DNA of 57,841 nucleotides from Adlercreutzia shanghongiae (GCF_035830635.1 NZ_JAYMFI010000032.1:1-57841); one strand, 5' to 3'. Counted from the stretch's first letter, positions 8,472 through 17,720 are shown. Translations and numbers: made by a program. Notes: generated from the sequence alone by a model not told the origin.

Positions 8472-11048
8472 CTACGCCACGCCTCGATAGAGGTGGCCGG
8501 AGGTGGTATTGGGCATTTTCGCAATGGCATTGCCGTCGTTTTGGGCCACATGGAGCGCGCGGATGGCGCGACCCACGGCATGGGCCGTTTCTTCGGCGTT
8601 CATGAGGGTGGCATCCACCATGTAAGCCGAGATGCCGGCAGCCAGAAGGTCGGGCATGGCCGGAGCGATATCCAGTTCCACGGCATTGTAGAGGTGGCTG
8701 CGGCCCATGGCGTCGGTGATGACGGGAAACTCGTAACCCTTGCGGTCCTTCAGCACATGGGGGCTCTTGCGGCGAGGGCACACGGCGCAGTTCTCATCGC
8801 AGGGGCCCTGGCTCATGAGCATGCAGTGCTCGGTGACCATGAGCTCCTGGGCACCGATGAGCAACACGCCAAGTTCCATCGGGGCGTCCTTGGCGACTTC
8901 CTCAATTTGGCGCAGCGTGAGCTCCGGCGAGAGCCAGACGCGCTTAGCACCGAACGCGACGGCCGCGGCCAGGGAGAGCTCGTTGGTGACGGGCACATGG
9001 GGGCCCACATCGATGAGCGCGCCTTCCTCGGAGGCACGCTGCATGGCAGCAAGGCTCTCGGCCATGAGCGGCTTACCCTCGGCGGCGTACTTCCACACAT
9101 CGGTATCAACCGCGGCCTCACGGGTGTTTTCAACAGCCTCGTGATCGGCCACGGGCATGATGGGAATACAGCCCTTGGGATAGCCCGCCTGCTCGGCGGC
9201 GGCGTTTTTCTGGCCGGCAATGACGGCCTCGCCGCGGCGGTAGTTCAGGACGGGAACGTAGATGAGGTGGGCGCCGGCGCGCTTGGCGGCGCGGGCGCAA
9301 GCGGGATTGGTAACCGTGACGGCAACGCGGCAGCCCGAGGGGTGCGCCGCCGGCACGGGCTCGCGCGGAGCAACACGGGGCAGCGGGCGTTCGATGGTTC
9401 CCGCGAGAATGAGGAGCTGCAGGCAATCGAGAGCTTCGGCGCGCACATGGTGAAGCTGGGAGAAGCCGATGCCCACGTTGTCGTCCATGTCGATGGTAAG
9501 GTTCACCAGCCGGTAGGGCGTATTGCCGAGGCGATCGATGTGAGCGGCCACGTCGTCGAAGGAGACGGCGCGGGTGCGGGCCGCTTCCACCTCGGGACCC
9601 TCCGCGCTGCCAAGGGGACCGCCCTCGGGAAAAGCGGCGGCCAGGCGACGGGCGACGGCGAGGGACGTGCGGGACGCGTCATCGAGCTTGTCGGGGAGCA
9701 TCTCGAGCACCTCGGCCTCCGTGGCAACACGGAACTCGATGGCGAGCGGCGCACCGATGTGCAGCGTGGCAGTGCCGACGATGGGCACGCGGGGCTCGCG
9801 GGCGTCATCCGCAAAAGAGGCCTCGGCGCTGCGAACGCGGAAAACGCGGTCGCCGGGCTTCACCGTGCGCGTCTTGCCCTCGAGCGGCAGGTGGTAGCGG
9901 CCTTTTTTGTCGGTGCGAACGGGCCCCAGCGTGAGCGTACCGTTGCCCTTGCGTGTCCAAAACTCGAGCACATCGCCCTCGGCCAGAACGTGATCGCTTG
10001 CAAGGAAGGCGGCGTTGTCGCGCACCTCGTCCACCCGGCCAAGGAACAAGCCTCGATTGTTGGGGCGCTTATAGCTCATGATGTCGTTGCCGCGCTTCCC
10101 ATCCAAATACGCTGTGGTGAAGCCGCGAGAGAACGCATCGGTGAGGCGGTCGCGATCGGTGTCGGTAACGGCAAACGCAAGACCCTTCGGCTCCTCGTCT
10201 GCGGCGCTTTGCTCAGGATGACATGAGTCGTTAGCAAGAGCGGCGTCCAGCGCCTTGCGGTAGACAGCGGTGACGGCAAAGACGTACTCGGGGGACTTCA
10301 TGCGGCCCTCGATCTTCAGCGAGGCCACGCCGGCGCGCACCAGGTCGCCCACGCGATCGACAGCACAGAGGTCCTGCGGCGAGAGCAAATGATCGCCCGG
10401 CGAGGGCAGGCTCTTCTGCAGAGCCTTGTTTTGCAGCTCATAGGGAAGCCGGCAAGCCTGGGCGCACATGCCGCGATTAGCCGAGCGGCCACCGATCATA
10501 GAAGACATGAAGCACTGGCCCGAATAGCACACGCAGAGCGCGCCATGAGCGAAGACCTCCACCTCCATTCCCTCCTCTTGCGCAGCGGCGGAGATGAGAG
10601 CGATCTCGGCGAGGGACACCTCGCGGGCCAGCGTGATGCGCTCGGCGCCCAGACGGGCCGCGGCGCGCACGCCGGCCAGACTGTGCGTATTCATCTGCGT
10701 GGAAAGATGCAGCGACGCCTCGGGCAGGGTGCGGGTGATTTCCGCCGCGAGCCCGATGTCCTGCACGATGAACCCATCGGCCCCGGCGCGATAGGCCTGG
10801 CGTACGCATTCCAAGGCCTCCCCTACCTCATCGGGCAAAATGACGGTGTTCATCGTCACATACACCGAAACGCCGCGCGTATGGGCGTACTCGCAGGCCC
10901 CGCGCAGCGTCTCCACGGTGAAGTTGTCGGCGCCTCGTCGCGCATTGAACGACTCGAGGCCCAGATACACCGCATCGGCGCCCGCCGCCACCGCAGCATG
11001 AAGCGCCGCCTCGCTGCCAGCGGGAGCCAATAATTCAACATTTCTCAC
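8472..11048 (-). CDS. U32 peptidase-family RNA-hydroxylation protein (large)
   Basis: This ~858-aa protein starts at GTG 11048, where GAGGAG lies 5-6 nt upstream. The N-terminal LLAPAGSEAALHAAVAAGADAVYLG is the TIM-barrel start of peptidase family U32. The Cys cluster CYSGQCFMSS...RGMCAQACRLP (about residues 170-205) would bind an Fe-S cluster. The long C-terminal half fits the DUF3656-containing RlhA subgroup, linked in E. coli to 23S rRNA hydroxylation; the exact target here is inferred. A short stretch reading CHPEQSAADEEPKG (about 10180-10226) looks like an in-frame insertion of an intergenic-type hairpin repeat. E. coli RlhA is about 650 aa, so this is a long member. Confidence 0.85.
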   Translation of the reverse strand: MRNVELLAPAGSEAALHAAVAAGADAVYLGLESFNARRGADNFTVETLRGACEYAHTRGVSVYVTMNTVILPDEVGEALECVRQAYRAGADGFIVQDIGLAAEITRTLPEASLHLSTQMNTHSLAGVRAAARLGAERITLAREVSLAEIALISAAAQEEGMEVEVFAHGALCVCYSGQCFMSSMIGGRSANRGMCAQACRLPYELQNKALQKSLPSPGDHLLSPQDLCAVDRVGDLVRAGVASLKIEGRMKSPEYVFAVTAVYRKALDAALANDSCHPEQSAADEEPKGLAFAVTDTDRDRLTDAFSRGFTTAYLDGKRGNDIMSYKRPNNRGLFLGRVDEVRDNAAFLASDHVLAEGDVLEFWTRKGNGTLTLGPVRTDKKGRYHLPLEGKTRTVKPGDRVFRVRSAEASFADDAREPRVPIVGTATLHIGAPLAIEFRVATEAEVLEMLPDKLDDASRTSLAVARRLAAAFPEGGPLGSAEGPEVEAARTRAVSFDDVAAHIDRLGNTPYRLVNLTIDMDDNVGIGFSQLHHVRAEALDCLQLLILAGTIERPLPRVAPREPVPAAHPSGCRVAVTVTNPACARAAKRAGAHLIYVPVLNYRRGEAVIAGQKNAAAEQAGYPKGCIPIMPVADHEAVENTREAAVDTDVWKYAAEGKPLMAESLAAMQRASEEGALIDVGPHVPVTNELSLAAAVAFGAKRVWLSPELTLRQIEEVAKDAPMELGVLLIGAQELMVTEHCMLMSQGPCDENCAVCPRRKSPHVLKDRKGYEFPVITDAMGRSHLYNAVELDIAPAMPDLLAAGISAYMVDATLMNAEETAHAVGRAIRALHVAQNDGNAIAKMPNTTSGHLYRGVA
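10180..10226 (-). repeat. REP-like repeat inserted in frame in U32 gene
   Basis: On the minus strand this reads GTCATCCTGAGCAAAGC followed by a GC-rich complement and GAGCCGAAGGG. It translates to CHPEQS-AADEEPKG. The CHPEQS/CHPERSEG string is a familiar mistranslation signature of short dispersed repeats in many bacterial genomes. It interrupts the region between the U32 barrel and the later domains without breaking the frame. Confidence 0.6.
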
Positions 11049-11086
11049 GTAATACTCCTCATAGGTTCGCCCAAGGAAGTCAGCGA

Positions 11087-11186
11087 GCGGCTCTGCCGCA
11101 TTTCGGGTGGCCCCGTCTTTGGGCCAGGCGACCTTCAGTCGCGCCGTGCCCAAACAAGGGGGTCAGGCGAAATGCGGCAGAGCCGC
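11087..11186. repeat. 100-bp element with 19-bp perfect inverted ends
   Basis: The arms GCGGCTCTGCCGCATTTCG (11087-11105) and its exact reverse complement (11168-11186) flank 62 nt that contain no gene. It sits between the lipoprotein stop and the U32 start. It may be a small non-autonomous mobile element or a large transcriptional hairpin. No target-site duplication is obvious. Confidence 0.85.
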
Positions 11187-11231
11187 GCAGCATCGACACG
11201 TTCAAACATCCGCCAGAACGTTCGAAACCGA

Positions 11232-11741
11232 TTAGTCCTCGTTGAGCTTCAGGGCCTCTTCGTCAGCCGCTTTCAGCTTATCGACACCTTCGTTGTAAGC
11301 GTCCTGAATCTCCTTGATGCGGTCGTCGTAGGTGCCGTAGTCGAAAGGAGCCTCTTCGGTGGCGCTGCTGATCTCGGTATACAGATCAACGTAGCCATTC
11401 AGCGCATCCTTGAGCTTGGTGCATCCATCGACGTAGTTCGTCTGCAAGCCCTTCATGGCCTCGGGCGTATCGATGGCCGCAAGAGCGTCGATGGCCTCGA
11501 AGGCGCTGTTGGCCTTATTGCGCATGTTGACGATGCTCTCCTGGGCCACGGCCTCGTCGAACTCGCCGAGGCGGCTGTTCAGCTCATCTACCGCCTGATT
11601 CACCTTGGTCATATAAGTGCGGTTGGCCTGCTGCTGATCGGTGGCTCCCGTGGCCGGCGATTCACAGCCCGCAAGAGCGCCGGCTACAAGAGCCGCGCCG
11701 AGGGCCACGGCAAGCAGGCACGCAATCGTATGCTTCTTCAT
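11232..11741 (-). CDS. lipoprotein, helical, unknown function
   Basis: This 169-aa protein has a lipoprotein signal peptide (MKKHTIACLLAVALG..., lipobox LAGC with Cys at about residue 26). A mostly helical, charged mature domain follows, with heptad-like spacing (VNQAVDELNSRLGEFDEAVAQ). There are no catalytic motifs. It lies between the PBP gene upstream and the U32 gene downstream on the same strand, so cotranscription with the PBP is possible. A cell-wall-associated role would suit the context, but there is no direct evidence. Confidence 0.75.
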   Translation of the reverse strand: MKKHTIACLLAVALGAALVAGALAGCESPATGATDQQQANRTYMTKVNQAVDELNSRLGEFDEAVAQESIVNMRNKANSAFEAIDALAAIDTPEAMKGLQTNYVDGCTKLKDALNGYVDLYTEISSATEEAPFDYGTYDDRIKEIQDAYNEGVDKLKAADEEALKLNED

Positions 11742-11791
11742 GGTGTCTCCCGTCTTTGGACGCCGTACGGGCGCCGTCGTTTTCGCAGGAA

Positions 11792-11858
11792 GGCTCCGCG
11801 AAACGGAGCCGTTGGTTCTTGCTGGCTATGATAGCAGCACCGGGGACATCCCCGGTGC
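11792..11858 (-). terminator. two hairpins after the PBP gene
   Basis: GCACCGGGG-acat-CCCCGGTGC (11837-11858) and GGCTCCG-cgaaa-CGGAGCC (11792-11810) are perfect short stem-loops. They lie between the PBP stop and the lipoprotein start on the minus strand. U-tracts are weak, so they may attenuate rather than fully terminate. Confidence 0.4.
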
Positions 11859-11901
11859 CACCGTCACGGTATCGCAACAAATGCGTCGCAGACGCGCTTC
11901 T

Positions 11902-14100
11902 TTAAGCGCCTTCGCCGCCGCCTTCCGGCCCGGGGTCGGGAGTCGGCGTGGGCTCGGGCTCGGGGGTCGGCGTGGGCTCGGGCTCGGGGGTCGGCTCAGG
12001 CTCGGGAGTCGGTGTGGGCTCGGGGGTCGGCTCGGTGGTTCCGCCGCCCTCGTTGCCCTGGCCCTCGCCTCCCTCGTTGCCTTGGCCCTCGTTGTTGTTC
12101 TCGTCCGTCTTTTCCGTCACCTCGGTATCGTCCTTCTTCTTTTTCTTGGAAGAGTAGTAGCCTCCGATATGGTTGTCCTCATCGCGGTAGTCTTTCTTGT
12201 ACTCGGGCTTTTCGGCCTCGAAGAACTTCACCGTTTGGGTCGGGGAAATCATCGTGTCGATGAAATCGGCGAACACGCTGGCGGCCGTAGTCGTCGTTGC
12301 CCTGGCCTTCGAGTAGTCGCTGCGGTCGCCCAGCCAGATAGCCACGGCGTATTGCGGGGTAACGCCGCAGAACCAGCTGTCCTTCTTGTCGTCGGTGGTG
12401 CCGGTCTTGCCGCCAGCCTCCTGGCCATTGTCGGGGCGGGCCGCCTTGCCGGTGCCGTTCTCGATAACCACTTCCATGCAATCCAGCGCAGCGCGGGCCA
12501 CCTCCCTTGAGAACACTCGCTCGCCAGTGGGGTCGGTGTTGTCTACGATGACGTTGCCGTTCTTGTCCTCGATGGTGATGATGCACTCGGGATCGTAGTG
12601 CACGCCGCCGTTGGCCACGGTGGCGTAGGCGTCGGCCATCTCCAGCGGAGTGACCGAGCCGATACCCAGGGTAAGGCCGGCCACCGAGGGCAAATCGGAG
12701 GTAATGCCCATAGCGTGGGCCATCTCGATGACCTTATCGACGCCCACCGACAGAAGCAGTCGAATGAACGCCGTGTTCGACGACACGCCGAAGGCGCTCT
12801 TGATGGTGCGGGTGCCGTAGTCGGCCTTGTCGTTGTTGTAAACCGGCTCGCCGCCCTCAAGCTCCACCTTGTAGCCAGCGTCGATGAGCGTCTCCGGATC
12901 GATGCCCTCGTTCAGCGCCGCAAGCAGCGTGAACAGCTTGAAGGACGATCCGGCCTGACGGCCCGAGCCGCCCTCGCCCGTGGCCATGTTCACCTGAGAG
13001 CTCTCATAATCGTGGCCGCCCACCATAGCGTCGATGTAGCCGTTCTCAGGGTTCACGACCGCCATGGACACCTCGAAGGGATCGCCCGCTTCTTCCTCTT
13101 TTTCAGCAGCAGCCTCCTCAGCGGCGGCCTGGGCCTCCAAATCGAGAGTCGTAACAACCTTCAGGCCGCCCTTGAACAGCTCAGAGGTGGAGTAGGCGTA
13201 CTTGCCTTCGGGATTGGTCAGCTGGTTGCGCACGTAGCTCGTGAAGTAGGGGTATGCCAAGATGCCCGTCATAGAGGGCTCGGACGGGTTCAGCTCGATG
13301 GGCTCGGCCTTGGTGGCCTCGGCCTCTTCGGCGGTGATCACCCCGTTGGACACCATGCGGTCGAGCACGGTATTGCGGCGCTTCAGGCAGTTCTCGGGGT
13401 AATCGATGGGATTGTTGTAGGTGGGCGACTGAGGAATGCCCACAAGCGTTGCCGCCTCGTTCAGCGTAAGGTCCAGAGCGTCTTTGGAGAAGTAACGCTC
13501 GGAGGCGGCCTCAATGCCGTAGGCGCCCGAACCGTAGTTGATCGTGTTCAGATACATGAGCAGGATTTCGTCTTTGGTGTACTGCTCTTCCAATTTCTGA
13601 GAAATGTACATCTCGCGAATCTTGCGCTTGAAGGAAATGTCGCGCATCTCATCCGACAGGATGGTGTTGCGCACGAACTGCTGGGTGATAGTAGAAGCGC
13701 CCTCCAGCTCGCCGCCCATGAGGTTGTTCACCAACGCGCGGGCCACGCCGAGGTAGTCGACGCCGGCATGGGTGTAGAAGCGCTCGTCCTCAGTGGCGAC
13801 AGTGCCCTTGAGCACATACTCGCTGATCTGATCGAGGGCCACCGGCTCGCGGTTTTCCAGCTGGAACTCGGCGAGCAGGGTTGTGCCGTCAGACGCGTAG
13901 ACCATAGTCGGCTGCGCGGAGTTGTACGCGTCAGCGTTCTGGTAATCCGGCAAATCTTCCAACCACGAATTGCAAAGCGTCACGACGCCGAACACCGCCG
14001 CGGCGATGCAGGCCACCATCACGCCCAGCACAGACAGAACGACGGCCTTCTTATTCTTAACTTTCGTGCCCTTACGGCCCTTCATTGCGCGAGAACCCAC
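11902..14100 (-). CDS. class A penicillin-binding protein
   Basis: This ~732-aa bifunctional peptidoglycan synthase has an N-terminal cytoplasmic Lys/Arg-rich tail and one membrane helix. The transglycosylase domain carries EDERFYTHAGVDYLGVARA and GASTITQQFVRN. The transpeptidase domain carries SSFK (S-x-x-K nucleophile), SSNTAF (SxN) and GKTGTT (KTG). The C-terminus ends in an Asp/Glu/Lys segment and then about 60 residues of PEPTPTPEP-type repeats and Gly/Glu, a low-complexity wall-facing tail. I chose GTG 14100, which has GGAGG 6 nt upstream; ATG 14085 is an alternative. A TAAAAT hexamer at 14131-14136 is a plausible -10. Confidence 0.93.
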   Translation of the reverse strand: MGSRAMKGRKGTKVKNKKAVVLSVLGVMVACIAAAVFGVVTLCNSWLEDLPDYQNADAYNSAQPTMVYASDGTTLLAEFQLENREPVALDQISEYVLKGTVATEDERFYTHAGVDYLGVARALVNNLMGGELEGASTITQQFVRNTILSDEMRDISFKRKIREMYISQKLEEQYTKDEILLMYLNTINYGSGAYGIEAASERYFSKDALDLTLNEAATLVGIPQSPTYNNPIDYPENCLKRRNTVLDRMVSNGVITAEEAEATKAEPIELNPSEPSMTGILAYPYFTSYVRNQLTNPEGKYAYSTSELFKGGLKVVTTLDLEAQAAAEEAAAEKEEEAGDPFEVSMAVVNPENGYIDAMVGGHDYESSQVNMATGEGGSGRQAGSSFKLFTLLAALNEGIDPETLIDAGYKVELEGGEPVYNNDKADYGTRTIKSAFGVSSNTAFIRLLLSVGVDKVIEMAHAMGITSDLPSVAGLTLGIGSVTPLEMADAYATVANGGVHYDPECIITIEDKNGNVIVDNTDPTGERVFSREVARAALDCMEVVIENGTGKAARPDNGQEAGGKTGTTDDKKDSWFCGVTPQYAVAIWLGDRSDYSKARATTTTAASVFADFIDTMISPTQTVKFFEAEKPEYKKDYRDEDNHIGGYYSSKKKKKDDTEVTEKTDENNNEGQGNEGGEGQGNEGGGTTEPTPEPTPTPEPEPTPEPEPTPTPEPEPTPTPDPGPEGGGEGA

Positions 14101-14199
14101 GAACAACCTCCATCAGTTATAGGTTTTGTTATTTTACCAGTGAGTTGCAGTGGGAATGCCCGAGGGGCTCGGCATCAGGAAAAGCACAGAGGCCGCATT

Positions 14200-14480
14200 G
14201 GGCGGGAACGGGGCCATTCCCGCTCGCGATGGGCCGCGGCTCGCTTGCCCGGGCGGGAGCGGGGCCATTCCCGCCCAATCCGGCATCCCGCCCGATTGCC
14301 TGGGCGGGAGCGTCGGCGCTTCCGCCCGCGATGTGCCACAGCTCGCTTGCCTGGGCGGGAACGGGGGCGCTTCCGCCCGCGGCAGGCGGCGCTTCGCTCA
14401 CGTGGGCGGGAACGGGGGCGCTTCCGCCCAGACCGGCATACCGCCCGATTGTCCGGGCGGGAACGGCGGCGCTTCCGCCC
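14200..14480. repeat. 51-bp tandem repeat array, 5.5 units
   Basis: Units begin exactly every 51 bp at 14200, 14251, 14302, 14353, 14404 and 14455. Each opens with GGGCGGGA(A/G)CG and a partner ending TTCC(C)GCCC, so each unit can form a hairpin of about 26 nt. A more variable ~25-nt linker follows. Linkers come in recurring types: TCGCGATGGGCC-like in units 1 and 3, and CCGGCAT(C/A)CCGCCCGATTG in units 2 and 5. No indels separate units although linkers differ at many positions. 51 is a multiple of 3 and several frames stay open, but none has a convincing start or protein-like composition. It fills the gap between argH and the PBP gene. Confidence 0.9.
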
Positions 14481-14485
14481 AGGGG

Positions 14486-15874
14486 TTAGCGGAGCTGGTG
14501 CTGGGCGGTGAGGGCTTTCGCGGCCTCGAGCTGGGCGCGCACGGCGTCGTGGCCGGTGCCGCCGTAGGTGGCGCGGGCGGCCACGATGGCGGGCAGGTTC
14601 AGGCACTCCACGATGTCGGACTCGAACAGGTCGCTTTCCGCTTGGAAATCGGCGAGGGTGAGGTCTTCCAGATCGCAGCCCTGCTGCTCGCAGGTGAGCA
14701 CCAAATGCCCCACCACCTCATGCGCCCGGCGGAAGGGCAGGCCCTTCTTGGCCAGGTAGTCGGCTACATCGGTTGCGGCCAGGTAGCCCTTCTTGGCCTG
14801 GGCCGCCATGGCATCGGCGTTCACCGTCATGGTGGCGATCATGCCCGCGGCGCACACGTAGCAGTCCTCCAGGGTATCGGCGGCGTCCATGGCGCCTTCC
14901 TTATCTTCCTGCAGATCCTTGTTGTAGGCCAAGGGCAGCGACTTCAGCGTCATCATGAGGGCGACCAAATCTCCCACGACCCGGCCCGACTTGCCGCGAA
15001 TGAGCTCGGCGAAATCGGGGTTTTTCTTCTGGGGCATGATGGAAGAGCCCGTGGAATAGGCGTCCGAAAGCGTGATGAAGCCGAACTCCGCCGAGGACCA
15101 CAGCACGATTTCCTCGCACAGACGCGACAGATGCAGGCACGACACGCTGCAGGCGTAGATGAGGTCGAGCAAGAAATCGCGGTCGGATACGGCATCGAGC
15201 GAATTCGGGATGGGGTGGTCGAACCCAAGGGCGGAAGCGGTGGCAAAGCGGTCGAGCGGATAGGTGGTGCCAGCCAGGGCTGCCGCGCCCAGAGGGCACG
15301 CATCAGCGGCGTCTCGGGCCGCGGCGAGCCGGTCGTGGTCTCGGGCGAGCATCTGCACGTAGGCGAGCATATGGTGCGAGAAGAGCACCGGCTGGGCGTG
15401 CTGCAGATGGGTGTAGCCGGGCAAGATCACCTCGAAATTCGCCTCGGCCTGGGCGATAAGCGCCTCGCGCAACGCCACGTTGGCCTCCATAAGCTCGCTG
15501 GCGCGCCGCTTGGCGTACAGGCGCGTGTCCGTCGCCACCTGGTCGTTGCGCGAGCGGCCGGTGTGCAGCCGCGCACCCGCGTCCCCGATGCGCGCCGTCA
15601 GCTCAGACTCGATGGCCATGTGGATGTCCTCGCTTTGCTGCACGTCGAAGATGAGGGCCCCCGATTCGATATCGGCCTTGATGCCGGTCAAACCCTCGAC
15701 GATGGCCGCGGCGTCATCCCGGGAGATAACGCCCTGGTCGGCGAGCATGGTCGCATGGGCCGTAGAGCCGGCGATATCCTCGGCGTAGAGCCGCTGATCA
15801 ACGGGCAGCGACGCCCCGAACCTTTGGGTGAAGGCATCGGCGCCTTCGGTGAATCTTCCTGACCAGAGTGCCAT
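14486..15874 (-). CDS. argH: argininosuccinate lyase
   Basis: This 462-aa enzyme performs the last step of arginine synthesis, cleaving argininosuccinate to arginine and fumarate. The family signature GSSIMPQKKNPD is present at about residues 280-291, as are the N-terminal LWSGRF and the TGRSRNDQVATD segment. Start ATG 15874 has AAGGAG 5 nt upstream; the frame continues further upstream but without protein-like sequence. It lies 31 nt after argG, so the two form an operon. The stop codon abuts the 51-bp tandem repeat. Confidence 0.96.
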   Translation of the reverse strand: MALWSGRFTEGADAFTQRFGASLPVDQRLYAEDIAGSTAHATMLADQGVISRDDAAAIVEGLTGIKADIESGALIFDVQQSEDIHMAIESELTARIGDAGARLHTGRSRNDQVATDTRLYAKRRASELMEANVALREALIAQAEANFEVILPGYTHLQHAQPVLFSHHMLAYVQMLARDHDRLAAARDAADACPLGAAALAGTTYPLDRFATASALGFDHPIPNSLDAVSDRDFLLDLIYACSVSCLHLSRLCEEIVLWSSAEFGFITLSDAYSTGSSIMPQKKNPDFAELIRGKSGRVVGDLVALMMTLKSLPLAYNKDLQEDKEGAMDAADTLEDCYVCAAGMIATMTVNADAMAAQAKKGYLAATDVADYLAKKGLPFRRAHEVVGHLVLTCEQQGCDLEDLTLADFQAESDLFESDIVECLNLPAIVAARATYGGTGHDAVRAQLEAAKALTAQHQLR

Positions 15875-15905
15875 AGGTGCTCCTTGCTGGTAATCATGGC
15901 CCGTG

Positions 15906-17279
15906 CTAAGCGGTAACGGACTCGGCGGCATCGATAATGCCCTCGGCCTCTTCCACCACGGCCTTGTAGGCGGCGTTGGTGGCATCGACGTCGGCGAAGG
16001 AGGGCATGCGAGCATCGTTGGCAAGCCGGTTTTCCGCCCACACTTTGCAGGAGAGGCTGTGGATGTCGATGAAGCCCTTGGCCGCCTGATGGTCGAACGC
16101 ATCGTCGGCGTCGTAGGTGGCCAGGCCGAAATCGTAGAGGGAGAAGGCGCTCTTGCGGCCCACCACGGTGCAGCTGCCCTTGTACAGCTTCAGCTTCACC
16201 GTGCCGGTCACGCACTGCTGGGTGTTGGAGAGGAAGGCGTCGAAGGCCTCCTTCAGCGGCGAGAACCACAGGCCGTTGTACACCTGGTCGGCCCAGGCCT
16301 GCTCGATGGTGAGCTTGTAGTGCAGTACGCTGCGCTCGAGGCACAGATCCTCTAGGGCCTTGTGGGCCTGAATGAGGGTAAGCGCCGCTGGAGCCTCGTA
16401 GCACTCGCGGCTCTTCACGCCCACGAGCCGGTTCTCCACCATGTCGATGCGGCCGAAGCCGTTGCCGCCGGCGATGTCATTCAGAGCGTAGACGATTTCA
16501 AGGAAGGACAGCTTCTCGCCGTTCAGAGCGCAGGGCACGCCGCCTTCGAAATCGATGGTCACGTAGGAGGGCGCATCGGGGGCCTCGGCGGGGTCCACGG
16601 TCATGGTGTAGATGTCCGCCGGCGGCTCGCACCAGGGATCTTCCAGCACGCCGCACTCGATGGCCCGGCCCCACAGGTTGTCGTCGATGGAATAGGGCGC
16701 CTCGGCCGTCGCCTTCACGGGCACATCGTGGGCGGCGGCCCAGGCTATCTCATCGGAGCGGCACCCCAGATCCCAATCCCGCACCGGAGAGAGGATCTGA
16801 AGCGACGGGTCCAGCATGAGCACCGAGGATTCGAAGCGCACCTGGTCGTTGCCCTTGCCCGTGCAGCCGTGGGCGATGTACTTGGCGCCATAGGCGTGGG
16901 CCACGGCCACCAGATGCTTAGCGATAAGCGGGCGCGACAGAGCACTCACAAGGGGGTACTTGTTCTCGTACAGGGCGTTGGCCGCAAGGGCGCAGGTGAG
17001 GTACTGCTCGGCGAAGGTCTCGCGCATGTCCACCACCTGGCAGCCGATGGCGCCCGTGGCAAGGGCCTTGGCCTTCACGTTGGCCAGACCGTCGTGCTCC
17101 TGGCCCAAGTCGCCCACCACGGCGATGACATCGAGGTTGTATTCCTCCTGGAGCCACTTAATGCAGACAGAGGTATCAAGGCCGCCGGAGTACGCGAGAA
17201 CGACGCGCTCCTTCTCGCCCGGGGCGGGAGCGGCGGAGAGTTGCGGGGCAGCGTGCAGGTCGTTGATGGGGGTCGTCAT
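15906..17279 (-). CDS. argG: argininosuccinate synthase
   Basis: This 457-aa ATP-dependent ligase joins citrulline and aspartate. The N-terminal ATP pyrophosphatase P-loop AYSGGLDTSVCIKWL is at about residues 29-43. GDLGQEHDGL and the YIAHGCTGKGNDQVRFE stretch follow. It is somewhat longer than the ~400-445 aa typical of family members, owing to an N-terminal extension (MTTPINDLHAAPQLSAAPAPG). It heads the argGH transcript and is preceded by a 637-bp region with a candidate promoter and a terminator-like leader hairpin, suggesting separate control from argCJBD. Confidence 0.96.
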   Translation of the reverse strand: MTTPINDLHAAPQLSAAPAPGEKERVVLAYSGGLDTSVCIKWLQEEYNLDVIAVVGDLGQEHDGLANVKAKALATGAIGCQVVDMRETFAEQYLTCALAANALYENKYPLVSALSRPLIAKHLVAVAHAYGAKYIAHGCTGKGNDQVRFESSVLMLDPSLQILSPVRDWDLGCRSDEIAWAAAHDVPVKATAEAPYSIDDNLWGRAIECGVLEDPWCEPPADIYTMTVDPAEAPDAPSYVTIDFEGGVPCALNGEKLSFLEIVYALNDIAGGNGFGRIDMVENRLVGVKSRECYEAPAALTLIQAHKALEDLCLERSVLHYKLTIEQAWADQVYNGLWFSPLKEAFDAFLSNTQQCVTGTVKLKLYKGSCTVVGRKSAFSLYDFGLATYDADDAFDHQAAKGFIDIHSLSCKVWAENRLANDARMPSFADVDATNAAYKAVVEEAEGIIDAAESVTA

Positions 17280-17469
17280 GGGAGATGCGCCTTTCGTTTC
17301 GGGTTTGCCTGGGGGTGCGCCCGGCTCGCTTGCGCGATGAAAAGGCAGTGGTGCACATTTGGCGCAGCAGCGCAGACAGACTGCGGAGGCGCCGGTTCGC
17401 GGATGAGCATGGAAGATGCGAAGATACCACGGCCTTTAGCGGACCCGGGCAGGGCCGCTCAAGATGCGC

Positions 17470-17499
17470 AAAAAAGCGCGCGAGATTCTGCTACGCGCG
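17470..17499 (-). terminator. terminator-like hairpin in the argG leader
   Basis: On the minus strand, CGCGCG-(11 nt)-CGCGCG is followed by CTTTTTTG, a compact GC stem with a U-run. It sits about 190 nt upstream of the argG ATG, downstream of the candidate promoter. It may work as a transcription attenuator, or as the terminator of a short untranslated RNA. Confidence 0.5.
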
Positions 17500-17720
17500 T
17501 CGGCGTCGCAGAGAGCAGCTACGTCGGCGTCGATCGACGTTGGCCGTGGAAGCGAGGAACTGCGGGCACAGGGCAGCAGCAGCGATTTCGCTGTGCGCAC
17601 AAGCTATGAGAGCTGCTGCCTGCATTCTGTCCGTTCCTTTCGAAAGCGCCCAGCCGTCCGAGTTATGGAGCCGCTCTTGAGGCGCTTTTCGCCTCGGCCC
17701 CCGGCTGTGCGGTTGACGGC

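Noticed and set aside
8493..10226. 577-codon open frame on the plus strand opposite the large U32 gene
   Set aside because: It is the antisense of a clear U32 protein in GC-rich DNA, with low-complexity Gly/His/Val composition and no ribosome-binding site. Similar long shadows opposite tyrS, the PBP, argGH, clpC, the Mo subunit and lysS were dismissed for the same reason.
14200..14480. CRISPR array
   Set aside because: Repeats are directly adjacent 51-bp units with related linkers rather than unique spacers, and there are no cas genes in the window.
14085..14489. 134-codon frame with WAGTGALPP repeats
   Set aside because: No ribosome-binding site, overlaps the PBP start and argH stop in antisense, and has no protein-like sequence outside the repeat.
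14150..15862. 570-codon plus-strand frame running through the 51-bp repeats into argH antisense
   Set aside because: Its repeat part (GGNGGASA-type units) is open in several frames because the unit is a stop-free multiple of three. The rest is antisense argH. Kept as a repeat, not a gene.
17287..17430. 44-codon leader peptide overlapping the argG start by ATGA
   Set aside because: No Shine-Dalgarno and few Arg codons in a row; the overlap may be chance in GC-rich sequence.
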